DNA from: Bacillus mesophilus
GTDB taxonomy: Bacteria > Bacillota > Bacilli > Bacillales > SA4
Assembly: GCF_011008845.1 (NCBI RefSeq)
Contig: NZ_JAAIWM010000001.1
Location: forward strand, 620,001 to 684,000
Reading direction: 5' to 3'
Length of the DNA: 64,000 nt
Part shown: positions 18,533 through 28,091 of the stretch, piece after piece
Numbering within the stretch: position 1 is the first letter of the stretch
Layout of the letters: each line of letters starts with the position of its first letter
Program-made: the position numbers and the translations under genes
Notes under the pieces: model-generated
The model's input: the letters and a program-made list of their open reading frames with translations, nothing else
Database searches by the model: none
Told to the model about the DNA's origin: nothing

Positions 18533-19219
18533 ATGAAAACAGTACATACATCTTTTGTCGAAGCAGTGAAGGATATTCAGGACGGTGCAACCCTAATGGT
18601 AGGGGGATTCGGATTAGTTGGGATACCTGAAAACCTCATACTAGCTCTAGTTCAAACTGGCGTAAAAGACTTAACGGTCATTTCTAACAATTGCGGTGTC
18701 GACGATTGGGGTCTAGGTTTATTATTAAAGAATAATCAGATTAAGAAAATGATTGGTTCATATGTTGGTGAAAATAAGGAGTTTGAAAGACAGGTTCTTG
18801 CAGGGGAATTAGAAGTTGAGTTAACTCCTCAGGGTACACTTGCAGAACGAATTCGTGCAGCTGGCGCTGGAATACCTGCTTTTTACACTCCTGCTGGAGT
18901 TGGTACTCCTGTTGCAGAAGGTAAAGAAGTTAGAGTGTTCGCTGGGAAAGAGTACATTCTAGAAACAGCATTGCATGCGGATTTCAGTCTGGTTAGAGCT
19001 TATAAGGGAGATTCAATGGGCAATCTAATCTACAATAAAACAGCTAGAAATTTCAATCCAATTATTGCTGCAGCTGGTAAAGTTACAATTGCAGAAATTG
19101 AAGAGCTAGTAGAAGTTGGAGACCTGAATCCAAACGATGTGCATACACCAAGCATATATGTCCAGCGACTCATTGTTGGTAAACAAGAAAAAAGGATCGA
19201 AAAATTAACAGTTTCCTAG
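18533..19219 (+). CDS. scoA: 3-oxoacid (succinyl-/aceto-) CoA-transferase subunit A
   Basis: 228 residues. It opens with [35 protein letters not shown] and contains [14 protein letters not shown] and [16 protein letters not shown], all typical of class I CoA-transferase alpha subunits (B. subtilis ScoA/YxjD). With subunit B it moves CoA from succinyl-CoA or acetyl-CoA to acetoacetate. An ATG at 18455 is in frame, but the sigma-54 promoter lies between the two starts. The ATG at 18533 has GGAGG at the ideal distance, so it is the start. First gene of the operon. Confidence 0.93.
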   Translation: MKTVHTSFVEAVKDIQDGATLMVGGFGLVGIPENLILALVQTGVKDLTVISNNCGVDDWGLGLLLKNNQIKKMIGSYVGENKEFERQVLAGELEVELTPQGTLAERIRAAGAGIPAFYTPAGVGTPVAEGKEVRVFAGKEYILETALHADFSLVRAYKGDSMGNLIYNKTARNFNPIIAAAGKVTIAEIEELVEVGDLNPNDVHTPSIYVQRLIVGKQEKRIEKLTVS

Positions 19220-19234
19220 AAAGGAGGAACACCC

Positions 19235-19900
19235 ATGACACAACATGATAAACAAAGCATTCGAGAAAAAATTGCTAGACGTGCAGCGCAGGAAATTGAA
19301 AGCGGTTACTTCGTCAACCTAGGAATTGGAATTCCAACACTAGTGGCAAACTTTATTAGTGATGATAAACAAGTTGTCCTTCAATCCGAAAACGGCTTAT
19401 TAGGAATTGGACCTTTTCCTAGTAAGGAAGATGTTGATCCTGACTTAATAAATGCTGGGAAAGAAACCGTGACAGCTATTAAAGGAGCATCCTATTTTGA
19501 TAGCGCAGAATCATTTGCGATGATTCGCGGAGGTCATGTTGATATCGCAATCCTTGGTGGAATGGAAGTCTCAAAAACTGGTGATTTAGCAAACTGGATG
19601 ATACCAGGCAAAATGATAAAAGGTATGGGAGGTGCTATGGACCTCGTTCATGGTGCTAAGAAAATAATTGTTATTATGGATCATGTTAGTAAAAATGGAA
19701 GTCCAAAAATCGTTAAAGAATGTAGCCTTCCCCTTACCGGTAAATCAGTTGTGAACCGAATCATTACGGACCGAGCAGTAATTGATGTAACAAACGAAGG
19801 ATTAAAGCTAGTTGAAGTGTTTGAAGGATATACGATTGAGGATATTCTCGAAAGTACAGAACCCGAGCTAATTGTTGATGATCAAGTGAAAGTGTATTAA
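19235..19900 (+). CDS. scoB: 3-oxoacid CoA-transferase subunit B
   Basis: 221 residues. The motif [13 protein letters not shown] carries the catalytic glutamate (about Glu52) that forms the CoA thioester. [39 protein letters not shown] is the family core. The start has AAAGGAGG upstream and lies 15 bases after scoA. It forms the enzyme with ScoA in the cytosol, activating acetoacetate produced by the dehydrogenase at the end of the operon. Confidence 0.93.
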   Translation: MTQHDKQSIREKIARRAAQEIESGYFVNLGIGIPTLVANFISDDKQVVLQSENGLLGIGPFPSKEDVDPDLINAGKETVTAIKGASYFDSAESFAMIRGGHVDIAILGGMEVSKTGDLANWMIPGKMIKGMGGAMDLVHGAKKIIVIMDHVSKNGSPKIVKECSLPLTGKSVVNRIITDRAVIDVTNEGLKLVEVFEGYTIEDILESTEPELIVDDQVKVY

Positions 19901-19930
19901 TAAAAAAATATATATATTGGGGGAAACCAT

Positions 19931-21250
19931 ATGTTAAGTATGATTGGTCTTATTGGGGGCTTAGCTCTACTTATTTATTTAACGATGAAAGGTATGAATC
20001 TTCTCGTTGCAGGTCCATTATGTGCCCTGTTTGTTGCTGTATTTAGTGGGCTACCTCTATTTCCACAGTTAGTTGAAGAAGGCGGAGCGAACTTAGTTGG
20101 AAATTACATGTCCGGATTCTCTGGATTTGTTGCATCATGGTATATGATGTTCCTACTAGGAGCTATTTTCGGTAAAGTAATGGAAGACAGCGGTGCTGCA
20201 GATAGCGTATCCAAATGGATTGTTGATAAGCTAGGTATGAAGCAAGCCGTTTTAGCAATTGTCATTGCCTGTGCTGTGTTGACATACGGAGGAGTGAGTT
20301 TATTCGTTGTTGCCTTCTCGGTATTCCCAATGGCACTTAGTCTTTTCAAACAAGCAAATTTACCACGTCGTTTTATACCAGCAGCGCTAGCTTTTGGTTC
20401 TGTAACGTTTACAATGACATCAGCAGGATCGCCAGAAATTCAAAACTGGATACCCATTCCATTTTTAGGCACGACACCTTATGCCGGATGGGAAGTTAGC
20501 TTAATTGTTGCGGTATTTATGGCTGTGTTTGGTTATTGGTGGTTAAAGCGCATGATTACAAAAGCTGTAGCAAAAGGAGAAACTTTTGTGGATCGCTCTA
20601 ATGATCCTGTATTCACTGAGAGAGCATTACCTAATCCAATTGTTGCATTAATTCCTTTACTAGTTGTCCTTATTATTTCATTCATTTTCCATGATTCATT
20701 AAAACAATCTGCACTTATTATCGCTTTATTAGGTGGGGTAATTGCAACATATGTACTAAATCGTAAATATTTCAAGTCATTTTGGAATGCTGTATCAGAA
20801 GGAACGATGGGTGCATTAGTTGCCATTGGTAACACAGCAGCTGTTGTTGGATTCGGTGCAGTAGCTAAGGTAACACCTGCGTTTACAGTAGCAGTAGAAG
20901 CAATGACAAGTATCCCTGGAAGCCCTCTTATTGGAGGCGCAATCGCAGTCAGCGTTATCGCTGGATTAACAGGCTCAGCTTCAGGTGGCCAAGCAATTGC
21001 ATTACCACTTTTAGCACCTCATTATATGGATATGGGTGTGAATACAGAAGCACTTCATAGAACTGTATCGATTTCATCAGGAGCTCTTGATTCATTACCA
21101 CATAACGGATATGTAGTTACAACCATTCGTGCAATTTGTGGCGAAACTCATCAGGATGCCTATGGTGCAGTAGGTGCTGTAACCGTAATCGTACCACTGA
21201 TTGGTACTGCTTTAGCTATTATCTTATTCTCATTCGGTCTTGGCATATAA
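19931..21250 (+). CDS. GntP-family permease, probable 3-hydroxybutyrate/acetoacetate importer
   Basis: 439 residues with about 12 membrane helices. TYGGVSLFVVAFSVFPMALSLFKQANLPRRFIPAAL, GSPEIQNWIPIPFLGTTPYAGWE and GLTGSASGGQAIALPLLAPHYM are typical of the YxjC-like branch of the GntP family. The B. subtilis relative YxjC lies next to scoAB and a hydroxybutyrate dehydrogenase, so the substrate is probably a C4 hydroxy- or keto-acid (inference from context). GGGGG precedes the ATG. Third gene of the sigma-54 operon. Confidence 0.85.
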   Translation: MLSMIGLIGGLALLIYLTMKGMNLLVAGPLCALFVAVFSGLPLFPQLVEEGGANLVGNYMSGFSGFVASWYMMFLLGAIFGKVMEDSGAADSVSKWIVDKLGMKQAVLAIVIACAVLTYGGVSLFVVAFSVFPMALSLFKQANLPRRFIPAALAFGSVTFTMTSAGSPEIQNWIPIPFLGTTPYAGWEVSLIVAVFMAVFGYWWLKRMITKAVAKGETFVDRSNDPVFTERALPNPIVALIPLLVVLIISFIFHDSLKQSALIIALLGGVIATYVLNRKYFKSFWNAVSEGTMGALVAIGNTAAVVGFGAVAKVTPAFTVAVEAMTSIPGSPLIGGAIAVSVIAGLTGSASGGQAIALPLLAPHYMDMGVNTEALHRTVSISSGALDSLPHNGYVVTTIRAICGETHQDAYGAVGAVTVIVPLIGTALAIILFSFGLGI

Positions 21251-21277
21251 TTTGAAATAGAAAGGAATGTCTGTAAC

Positions 21278-22054
21278 ATGGTTGAAAATAAAGTTGTATT
21301 CATAACAGGTGCTGCGAGAGGAATTGGGCTTGAAATAGGTAAAACTTTTGCTGAAAATGGAGCAAAAGTAGCTCTTTCAGATTTAGATGAGGTTGGAGTT
21401 TTAGAAGCTGCTAAGACGTTACAAGAAAGTGGATATGATGTAATCGGCATCAAATGTAACGTTACAGATGAAAATGAGATGAAAAGCGCTCTAGAACAAA
21501 CCGTTTCACATTTCGGTCGCATTGACTGCTTAATTAATAATGCAGGATTACAGCATGTTTCCAGTATTGAAGATTTCCCAACCGAGAAATTTGAACTATT
21601 GCTCTCAATTATGCTAACAGCTCCTTTTAAAGCAATTAAGCAAGTGTTCCCTATTATGAAGGAACAAAAATTTGGGCGTATTATTAATATGGCTTCTATA
21701 AACGGTTTAGTTGGATTTGCTGGGAAAGCGGCTTACAATAGCGCTAAACACGGAGTGATTGGATTAACGAAAGTTGCGGCTTTAGAGGGTGCAGAACATG
21801 GAATCACTGTAAATGCAGTTTGTCCTGGTTATGTTGATACTCCACTCGTCCGAAATCAACTCAGTGATCTAGCAAAAACAAGAAATGTCCCTTTAGAAAG
21901 CGTATTAGAAGAGGTAATTTATCCATTAGTTCCACAAAAAAGATTGCTATCAGTGGATGAAATTGCAAATTACGTTATGTTTTTATCTAGTGACCTGGCT
22001 AAGGGAATTACCGGTCAAGCATGTGTAATAGACGGTGGATATACAGCTCAATGA
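21278..22054 (+). CDS. 3-hydroxybutyrate dehydrogenase (short-chain dehydrogenase)
   Basis: 258 residues. The nucleotide-binding motif is TGAARGIG (10-17), with NNAG at 87-90 and the catalytic triad Ser140, Tyr153 and Lys157 (YNSAK). The C-terminal KRLLSVDEIANYVMFLSSDLAKGITGQACVIDGGY resembles D-3-hydroxybutyrate dehydrogenases (B. subtilis YxjF). It oxidises 3-hydroxybutyrate to acetoacetate with NAD, which ScoAB then activates. Good ribosome binding site (AAAGGA). Last gene of the operon; a bcr-like repeat begins just past the stop. Confidence 0.88.
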   Translation: MVENKVVFITGAARGIGLEIGKTFAENGAKVALSDLDEVGVLEAAKTLQESGYDVIGIKCNVTDENEMKSALEQTVSHFGRIDCLINNAGLQHVSSIEDFPTEKFELLLSIMLTAPFKAIKQVFPIMKEQKFGRIINMASINGLVGFAGKAAYNSAKHGVIGLTKVAALEGAEHGITVNAVCPGYVDTPLVRNQLSDLAKTRNVPLESVLEEVIYPLVPQKRLLSVDEIANYVMFLSSDLAKGITGQACVIDGGYTAQ

Positions 22055-22056
22055 TG

Positions 22057-22192
22057 AGAACAAAAGGCGCAAGCGACCCGTTTAGCCTCAGGCATAGCAA
22101 ATGTTCCTTGATGAGAAAAAGGGCGATCTTTCCCTTTTACTCTTCAAGGGTTATTTGACCTCGAGGGGCTGGGCGCTGGAGCTAGATTACTC
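22057..22192. repeat. bcr-like structured intergenic repeat, copy A
   Basis: About 135 bases starting ACAAAAGGCGCAAGCG and ending GGGCGCTGGAGCTAGATTACT. Arms pair into a long imperfect hairpin (AGCG..CCC with GGGCGCT; AGCCTC with GAGGGGCT). Three more copies lie at 32354, 46224 and 57381. Confidence 0.85.
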
Positions 22193-22244
22193 CAAACCAT
22201 TGAAATAAGCATTCCAAAAGTTTTTATACTTTCCTATAACTTTC

Positions 22245-22282
22245 AAGAACCTGTAAGAACAATCTTACAGGTTCTTCTATTT
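22245..22282 (+). terminator. Terminator downstream of the scoA operon
   Basis: Perfect 14-base stem AAGAACCTGTAAGA / TCTTACAGGTTCTT with a four-base loop, followed by TCTATTT. Confidence 0.85.
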
Positions 22283-22296
22283 ATAAATTATAGGAA

Positions 22297-22322
22297 ACAC
22301 TCCCATGCAAAATCATACAATA
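22297..22322 (+). promoter_or_regulatory. Mother-cell (sigma-K or sigma-E type) promoter of the YkuD gene
   Basis: CATACAATA (22314-22322) fits the sigma-K -10 (CATANNNTA) and resembles the sigma-E -10. An AC pair 15 bases upstream could be the short sigma-K -35. The B. subtilis ykuD gene is sporulation-controlled, as I recall. Confidence 0.5.
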
Positions 22323-22352
22323 GAAAAAACATAACTATTGGAGGTGTTTAAG

Positions 22353-22847
22353 ATGATTCACACCGTCAAGCCAGGAGAAACACTTGCACAAATTTCACTA
22401 GATTATCGTACATCCCTTTCCATGATTATAAATGCCAACCCAACAATCAATCCTAATGTCATTTACCCTGGTCAATCGATCGTTATACCAGGACTACCTT
22501 CTCCCCATACCATCCCCTATCACATTAATGTTTCAATAAACAATCGCTCGTTAAAGCTTTTCAAAAATGGACAATTACAAAAACAATATCCTATTGCAGT
22601 CGGGAGAATTCTTCACGAAACACCTGTTGGTGACTTTATCATTATCAATAAAGCCCCAAACCCCGGAGGTCCATATGGAACAATGTGGATGAGCTTATCC
22701 AAGCAACATTATGGAATCCACGGAACAAATAATCCTAGCTCAATTGGCAAAGCCGTATCATTAGGTTGTATCCGCATGTACAATAAAGATGTTGAAGAAC
22801 TTTCAAGACTGGTTCCAATTGGTACCAGAGTAACAATTAACCCCTAA
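22353..22847 (+). CDS. ykuD: L,D-transpeptidase with LysM domain (YkuD type)
   Basis: 164 residues from the chosen start, the same length as B. subtilis YkuD. An N-terminal LysM domain ([28 protein letters not shown] to about 48) binds peptidoglycan. The YkuD domain ends with [20 protein letters not shown], holding His123 and the catalytic Cys139. It forms 3-3 peptide cross-links in the wall or spore cortex. No signal peptide is evident, which is also true of the B. subtilis protein. GGAGGTG precedes the ATG at 22353; an in-frame ATG at 22338 precedes that binding site and is rejected. Confidence 0.92.
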   Translation: MIHTVKPGETLAQISLDYRTSLSMIINANPTINPNVIYPGQSIVIPGLPSPHTIPYHINVSINNRSLKLFKNGQLQKQYPIAVGRILHETPVGDFIIINKAPNPGGPYGTMWMSLSKQHYGIHGTNNPSSIGKAVSLGCIRMYNKDVEELSRLVPIGTRVTINP

Positions 22848-22959
22848 CATTAATCAGTCTCCTTCACTTTTTCACGAACCTCACTATTCGAATTAGAATT
22901 TTTTCCGTTTCAGTGGTAAAGTAAGAAAGTAACTATAAAAAAATCAGTAGGTGAATAAT

Positions 22960-23355
22960 ATGATCGAGATCAAAACGTCTCCACTAAGTGATGGGGAGTT
23001 CAATAGAGGAGTATTCGCTACATGCGATATAAAAAAAGGACAGCTTTTCCATGAAGCACCTGTTGTTCCTTATCCTAACGAACAGCACAAATACATTGAA
23101 AAAACTGTACTTGACGATTATGTATATGAATATGGGATCAACCATTCTGCAATCGTACTAGGTTATGGAATGCTTTTTAATCATTCCTATGAACCGAATG
23201 CCACGTATGATATTAACTTCTCAAAACATACGTTTGATTACTTTGCTTATAGAGACATAAAAGCAGGAGAAGAAATTCTGATTAACTATAACGGGGATGT
23301 CGATGACATGGACCCTCTTTGGTTTAATAAGGATAAAGCAGAGGACAAGAAATAG
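22960..23355 (+). CDS. Small SET-domain protein, putative protein lysine methyltransferase
   Basis: 131 residues, essentially one SET domain: RGVFATCDIKKGQLFHEAPVVPYP at the start, GYGMLFNHSYEPNATYD (the NHS..PN signature) in the middle and AGEEILINYNG (the catalytic-tyrosine strand) near the end. SET proteins transfer methyl groups from SAM to lysine; bacterial targets are largely unknown. The ATG at 22960 has TAGGTGA six bases upstream. A GTG at 22951 overlaps that site and is rejected. Its own terminator follows, so it is monocistronic. Confidence 0.85.
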   Translation: MIEIKTSPLSDGEFNRGVFATCDIKKGQLFHEAPVVPYPNEQHKYIEKTVLDDYVYEYGINHSAIVLGYGMLFNHSYEPNATYDINFSKHTFDYFAYRDIKAGEEILINYNGDVDDMDPLWFNKDKAEDKK

Positions 23356-23411
23356 TCATATCTAGTTGCCTTTTCAACGCAAAGCTTTGAATATGATACT
23401 CAACTATATGA

Positions 23412-23447
23412 AAAAAGACGCTTCCTAATCGGAGAAAGCGTCTTTTT
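23412..23447. terminator. Bidirectional terminator between SET and nitroreductase genes
   Basis: Stem AAAAAGACGCTT / AAGCGTCTTTTT between convergent genes, with T runs on both strands. Confidence 0.85.
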
Positions 23448-23488
23448 AATTAGAACATTTCTACTGTTTATCAACGAAGACATATACA

Positions 23489-24082
23489 CTATAGATTTTC
23501 AAAATCACTTTCTTTAGTTAGCCATCTCGTTACTTCTTCTATGGACTTTCTTTTACCAGCAGGTACCTCTCGTCTTGGATGCCCTAAATAAAGAAACCCT
23601 AACACCTCTCCTTGTTCTGATAAACCAAAAAGCTCCCTCATTAACGGATCGTAGGAAGACTGACCTGTTCTCCAAATCCCTCCTAATCCTAATGCATGAG
23701 CAGCAAGCAACATATTTTGAATAGATGCATATACAGCTCCAAACTCCTCTTGAACAATCACTTTTTCATGATTACTAGGTTCCACGGCTGCAACAATTAT
23801 TACTGGTGCACGTAGTGAATTTTCCTTCGCCTTCATAATTTTTTTTTGATTAGATTCACTTGAAGGATCCTCCATATTCTGCTCAGAGATCTTAGCTAGC
23901 ACTTCTCCTAGACGGTTTCGACTATCACCCGTTAACACAAAGTACTTCCAAGGTTCTGTTTTATGATGATTCGGCGCCCATGTCCCCGCCTCGAGAACTT
24001 TCTCCAACATCTCCTTTGATACAGGTTCATCTGTGACCAGTCCACTACTTCTTCTTGACCTAATAATCTCTAAAAATTCCAT
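23489..24082 (-). CDS. Nitroreductase-family flavoprotein (YdjA type)
   Basis: 197 residues. RSRRSSGLVTDEPVS at the start contains the FMN phosphate-binding arginines. APNHHKTEPWKYFVLTG and AAHALGLGGIWRTGQ are typical of the short YdjA branch of nitroreductases. These dimeric FMN enzymes use NAD(P)H to reduce nitro or quinone compounds; the physiological substrate is unknown. GGAGGGGG lies upstream of the ATG at 24082. A longer frame starting 17 codons earlier has no binding site. Confidence 0.88.
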   Translation of the reverse strand: MEFLEIIRSRRSSGLVTDEPVSKEMLEKVLEAGTWAPNHHKTEPWKYFVLTGDSRNRLGEVLAKISEQNMEDPSSESNQKKIMKAKENSLRAPVIIVAAVEPSNHEKVIVQEEFGAVYASIQNMLLAAHALGLGGIWRTGQSSYDPLMRELFGLSEQGEVLGFLYLGHPRREVPAGKRKSIEEVTRWLTKESDFENL

Positions 24083-24267
24083 CTTGGTCCCCCTCCATGT
24101 TAATTTTGAGACATTTAGACTATGTATATTCAAGAAAATTGGTTTATTTAACCTTTTATTATAATTCCTGACTTTTGTAGATTTTACTTTTATGCCTCCC
24201 TTCTCTCCATTAGGTTATTTCATGTCTAAACCTTTAAAAAATAAATTTATTTTTGGGTGTTTTTGGG

Positions 24268-24297
24268 TTTACAATTTATTTCCCGAAATTGTATAAT
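24268..24297 (+). promoter_or_regulatory. Likely sigma-A promoter of the hybrid kinase gene
   Basis: TTTACA (24268-24273), an 18-base spacer and consensus TATAAT (24292-24297), about 70 bases upstream of the start codon. Confidence 0.6.
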
Positions 24298-24366
24298 ATT
24301 TGGTTTTTTTCTAGTAAAATGAAACTATACTATTATTTTACTATTTTACTAGAATGGAGCAGAAGA

Positions 24367-27069
24367 ATGAATTTCAGGACAATACTTTATACAGGTTTTG
24401 GGATGGTCATCTTCACGATGGTCATTGTTATGGTTATCTTTATAAATACACTTAACCATCAAACTCATCAAATGAATGAGATCGTAAACGATCGTTATTC
24501 AAAAATTGATATATCTAATCAAATAAAGAATGAGATTGGTGAATTAAGTCTTGGTGTCTCCAGCTATGCAAGATTAAATTATAAGGATAACAAAAAAATC
24601 CAATCTATCAGACAATCTTTCCGAACAATTGATGGTTCCTTAAGGGACCTAGAATCAAAGCTGTATCTGGAAGAGGCAAAGAATCAATTAACAATACTAG
24701 AAGATCATTATTTTTTATATAGAGCTAATGTAGAAGAAATTCTAGCATTTGATTTCTCAACAAGTTATGGTGTTTCCCCTTCCTTATTAAGTGCAGTTGA
24801 TGAAATTCAACAGGACCTAGTTCTTGACCTTGAGACTCTCATCGAATTTCAAGAGGAAGAAATGAACAACACTCTATCAAATGCTGAGCAATCTAATGAT
24901 AAGGTATTACAAAATATCATTATAACCCTAATTGTTAGTGCGATATTGGCACTACTCATGGCGTATATAGTAGTAAGAAGTGTTACCAAGCGCTTGCGTA
25001 AAATCAAAAATGTAATGGGTACTTTATTAGATGATAATCATGGCTACCAAAAATTAGAGGTTAGCTCAAACGACGAAATCGGTGATATTACTAGAGCCTA
25101 TAATGAAATGGCAACTACTTTAGAGAGACAAGATCAATTAGAAGCTCAATACAAAGAGGAAATAGAAAATCAAAATTGGCTACAATCTTCCATAGCAGAA
25201 CTCTCATTACTTGTACAAGGTATAAATGATTTACAAACATCAGGCAACCAGTATGTTCAAAAGCTAACTAACTTTGTTGATGCTAGCTGCAGCGTTTTAT
25301 ATTTATTGGAAAAAGATGAAGATCAAAATGAATACTTAAAAAGATACGCAACCTATGCGTTCAGTGACTCGTTCAGTGACTCCTCTCTTACTAAAATCGC
25401 TTCGGATCGGATTTCATTAGGTGAAGGTATAGTAGGCCAAGCTGCTCAATCTAAGCAAGCTATATTAATGAATGACCTCCCTAATGATTATTTACATATT
25501 TCATCAGGATTAGGAATTACACAACCAACGTCTATTATGGTTCTTCCCATTGTTACAGACGGTGAATTAATAGGTGTAATGGAGATTGCAACTCTGAAAG
25601 AAATTTCACCTCTACAGAAAATGCTATTAAAACAAGCATGTGAAGTGCTAGGAGTTACAATCAACCGAATTCAAAGACATCAACAAGTTGAACTATTACT
25701 AAAAGAATCACAAGTGTTAAACGAAGAGCTTCAATCACAATCTGAAGAACTACAGCTTCAACAAGAGGAATTAAGAACAATGAACGACGAACTTGAAGCA
25801 CAAAACAAGAGCTCTGAAATGAAAACAAAAGAGCTAGAAGAAATTAAAGAAAGTCTAGAACAGAGGACAAAAGAAGTAGTTAACAGTTCAAAATACAAAT
25901 CAGAGTTTATGGCTAATATGTCTCATGAGCTTAGAACACCACTCAACAGCTTATTAATACTAGCTCAAATCTTATCTCAAAACAAAGAAGGTAACCTTAC
26001 TCAAACACAGCTTGAATACTCAAATACAATATATTCATCCGGTAATGATCTTCTTCAACTAATCGATTCTATACTAGACCTGTCAAAGATAGAATCAGGT
26101 AAAATGGACGTAATCGAAGGCGAAGTTTCTATAAGTGAACTCTTCACACAACTAGAGCGTCAGTTTTTACCTATGGCTAAACAAAAAGGACTAGATCTTA
26201 CATTCAACAAAGACAAAGAACTTCCAGATATGATTTTTACAGATGAACAAAAGATTAACCAAATTTTAAAGAACCTACTATCTAATGCACTAAAGTTTAC
26301 CGAAAAAGGAAACGTTCGTTTACAAGTCACAAAAACTGAAAAAGAGGGATTGGAGTATGCAACATTCTCTGTCATTGATACGGGTATAGGAATCCCAAGT
26401 GATCAGCTCCCATTTATGTTTGATGCATTCCGCCAAGCGGATGGAACAACTAGCCGTAAATACGGAGGTACTGGTTTAGGTCTATCTATTAGTAAAGAAT
26501 TAGCTGAGCTTCTAAAAGGTTACATTCAAGGTACTAGTGCCACTGGCAACGGAAGTACATTCAGTTTGTATATACCATTAGGTAAGAAACAAAGCCTTCT
26601 TGAACTAGATGACTTACGTTCAGAAGAAGCTGTTACTGCGATTGAGCATGAATCAGCATACTTCGAGGTTGCTGCAACAAACGAACTAGAACCATTTAAG
26701 GGCAAAAAGGTACTTGTTGTAGATGATGATATGAGAAACATCTTTGCTTTGACAAGTTCATTAGAAGCAGCAGGCATGACTGTTACTTTCGCCGAAAATG
26801 GACAAGAGGCGATCGACCTTCTTCATGATGAACATACTGTTGATATTATCCTTATGGATATTATGATGCCTACTATGGATGGTTACGAAGCGATGAGAAT
26901 CATACGTAGCATGGACAAGTACAAAGAACTTCCCATTGTTGCTCTTACAGCCAAAGCGATGAAAGATGATCGCCAAAAGTGTATTGATGCAGGGGCATCA
27001 GATTATATAAGCAAACCTGTCAATCTAGAACAATTATTCTCTATTATTAGAGTTTGGTTACATCATTAG
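24367..27069 (+). CDS. Hybrid sensor histidine kinase (CHASE3-HAMP-GAF-HisKA-HATPase-REC), RsbK-like
   Basis: 900 residues. Two membrane helices (about 8-28 and 180-200) flank a CHASE3-like extracellular domain. HAMP follows (about 200-255), then GAF (about 280-430), a long coiled coil (about 440-510), HisKA with the phospho-accepting histidine in FMANMSHELRTPLNS, HATPase (GTGLGLSISKEL) and a C-terminal receiver (VVDDDMRN, phospho-Asp in ILMDIMMPTMDG). This architecture, with a CheR-type methyltransferase next door, resembles RsbK of the B. cereus group, which controls sigma-B. No rsbV, rsbW, sigB or rsbY is in the window, so the target is unknown. The ATG at 24367 has GGAG at eight bases. 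Confidence 0.88.
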   Translation: MNFRTILYTGFGMVIFTMVIVMVIFINTLNHQTHQMNEIVNDRYSKIDISNQIKNEIGELSLGVSSYARLNYKDNKKIQSIRQSFRTIDGSLRDLESKLYLEEAKNQLTILEDHYFLYRANVEEILAFDFSTSYGVSPSLLSAVDEIQQDLVLDLETLIEFQEEEMNNTLSNAEQSNDKVLQNIIITLIVSAILALLMAYIVVRSVTKRLRKIKNVMGTLLDDNHGYQKLEVSSNDEIGDITRAYNEMATTLERQDQLEAQYKEEIENQNWLQSSIAELSLLVQGINDLQTSGNQYVQKLTNFVDASCSVLYLLEKDEDQNEYLKRYATYAFSDSFSDSSLTKIASDRISLGEGIVGQAAQSKQAILMNDLPNDYLHISSGLGITQPTSIMVLPIVTDGELIGVMEIATLKEISPLQKMLLKQACEVLGVTINRIQRHQQVELLLKESQVLNEELQSQSEELQLQQEELRTMNDELEAQNKSSEMKTKELEEIKESLEQRTKEVVNSSKYKSEFMANMSHELRTPLNSLLILAQILSQNKEGNLTQTQLEYSNTIYSSGNDLLQLIDSILDLSKIESGKMDVIEGEVSISELFTQLERQFLPMAKQKGLDLTFNKDKELPDMIFTDEQKINQILKNLLSNALKFTEKGNVRLQVTKTEKEGLEYATFSVIDTGIGIPSDQLPFMFDAFRQADGTTSRKYGGTGLGLSISKELAELLKGYIQGTSATGNGSTFSLYIPLGKKQSLLELDDLRSEEAVTAIEHESAYFEVAATNELEPFKGKKVLVVDDDMRNIFALTSSLEAAGMTVTFAENGQEAIDLLHDEHTVDIILMDIMMPTMDGYEAMRIIRSMDKYKELPIVALTAKAMKDDRQKCIDAGASDYISKPVNLEQLFSIIRVWLHH

Positions 27070-27085
27070 TAAAAGAATCTGTTTA

Positions 27086-27162
27086 ACGCGAGACTCCTAT
27101 GGAAGAGCGGCTCACGGACTCGCCCACGGAAAGCTAGTATCCTGCAATGGAAATGACAACTA
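27086..27162. repeat. Short copy of the GGACACT/GCGAGACT palindromic repeat
   Basis: The segment GCGAGACTCCTATGG ... GAGCGGCTCACGGACTCGCCCACGGAAAGC is the reverse complement of a shorter version of the repeat at 37451-37608. It lies between the hybrid kinase and CheR genes. The family is common between genes in Bacillus. Confidence 0.7.
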
Positions 27163-27206
27163 GGTTAACATAACCAAAATAACAATTTAATAAGCCAGGT
27201 GAATAT

Positions 27207-28064
27207 ATGGATTATAACAACAAAGAATCAATATCTACTTTAGATGAATGTTCAGAACTCGAACAAATAGAAATTAACTTATTATTAAAAGGAATCTATC
27301 TACGCTACGGTTTCGATTTTCAAAACTATGCTTTTACTTCTATTCGAAGAAGGATTTGGTATCGAATCAAAGCAGAAAAACTCACCACCGTTACAGCGTT
27401 ACTAGAGAAAGTATTGCATGATTCCTCAACCATGGAGAGACTTTATAAGGACTTCTCGATCAATGTAACGGAGATGTTTCGTGATCCTAGTTTTTTTAAG
27501 AGTTTTCGTGAAAACATCATTCCAACTCTTAAAGAATTACCTTCTATTCGCATCTGGCATGCCGGTTGCTCTACTGGAGAAGAAGCCTATTCTATGGCCA
27601 TTCTCCTCCATGAAGAAGGACTTTATAATAAAGCTAGAATTTACGCCACCGACATGAACAGTGATGTTCTTAAACATGCCCAGTCAGGAAAATTCCCACT
27701 CCACCGTATGCAAACATATACGGGTAACTATATGAATTCCGGTGGAAGAAACTCTTTTTCTGAGTATTACACTACTGATAAGAATTATGCGATTTTCCAT
27801 ACTAATCTATCTTCTAATATTGTATTTGCACAACATAACTTAGTAACAGATGGTTCCTTTAATGAGTTTCATATTATCATTTGTCGAAATGTTATGATTT
27901 ACTTTGACCGTGAATTACAGGACCGCGTTCATCAGCTGTTTTATGATAGTTTATCTCCTCTTGGCTATTTGGGACTTGGAAGTCGAGAGGGTTTATCCTA
28001 CACAAATTTTAGCAAGTTATATAAGGAAGTTGACAAAACAGAAAGAATATATCAGAAACGATAA
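27207..28064 (+). CDS. CheR-type protein glutamate methyltransferase (RsbM-like)
   Basis: 285 residues. An N-terminal helical CheR_N domain (about 20-85) is followed by the SAM-binding methyltransferase domain with WHAGCSTGEEAYSMAI (about 118-133), IYATDMNSDVLKHAQSG and ICRNVMIYFD. In the B. cereus group RsbM methylates and restrains RsbK. Here the gene directly follows the RsbK-like kinase, so that kinase is the likely substrate. There are no chemotaxis genes nearby. The start is 137 bases after the kinase stop; the gap contains a repeat. Confidence 0.88.
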   Translation: MDYNNKESISTLDECSELEQIEINLLLKGIYLRYGFDFQNYAFTSIRRRIWYRIKAEKLTTVTALLEKVLHDSSTMERLYKDFSINVTEMFRDPSFFKSFRENIIPTLKELPSIRIWHAGCSTGEEAYSMAILLHEEGLYNKARIYATDMNSDVLKHAQSGKFPLHRMQTYTGNYMNSGGRNSFSEYYTTDKNYAIFHTNLSSNIVFAQHNLVTDGSFNEFHIIICRNVMIYFDRELQDRVHQLFYDSLSPLGYLGLGSREGLSYTNFSKLYKEVDKTERIYQKR

Positions 28065-28091
28065 TACAGATTCTTCTAGGGGGAGGTAAAA

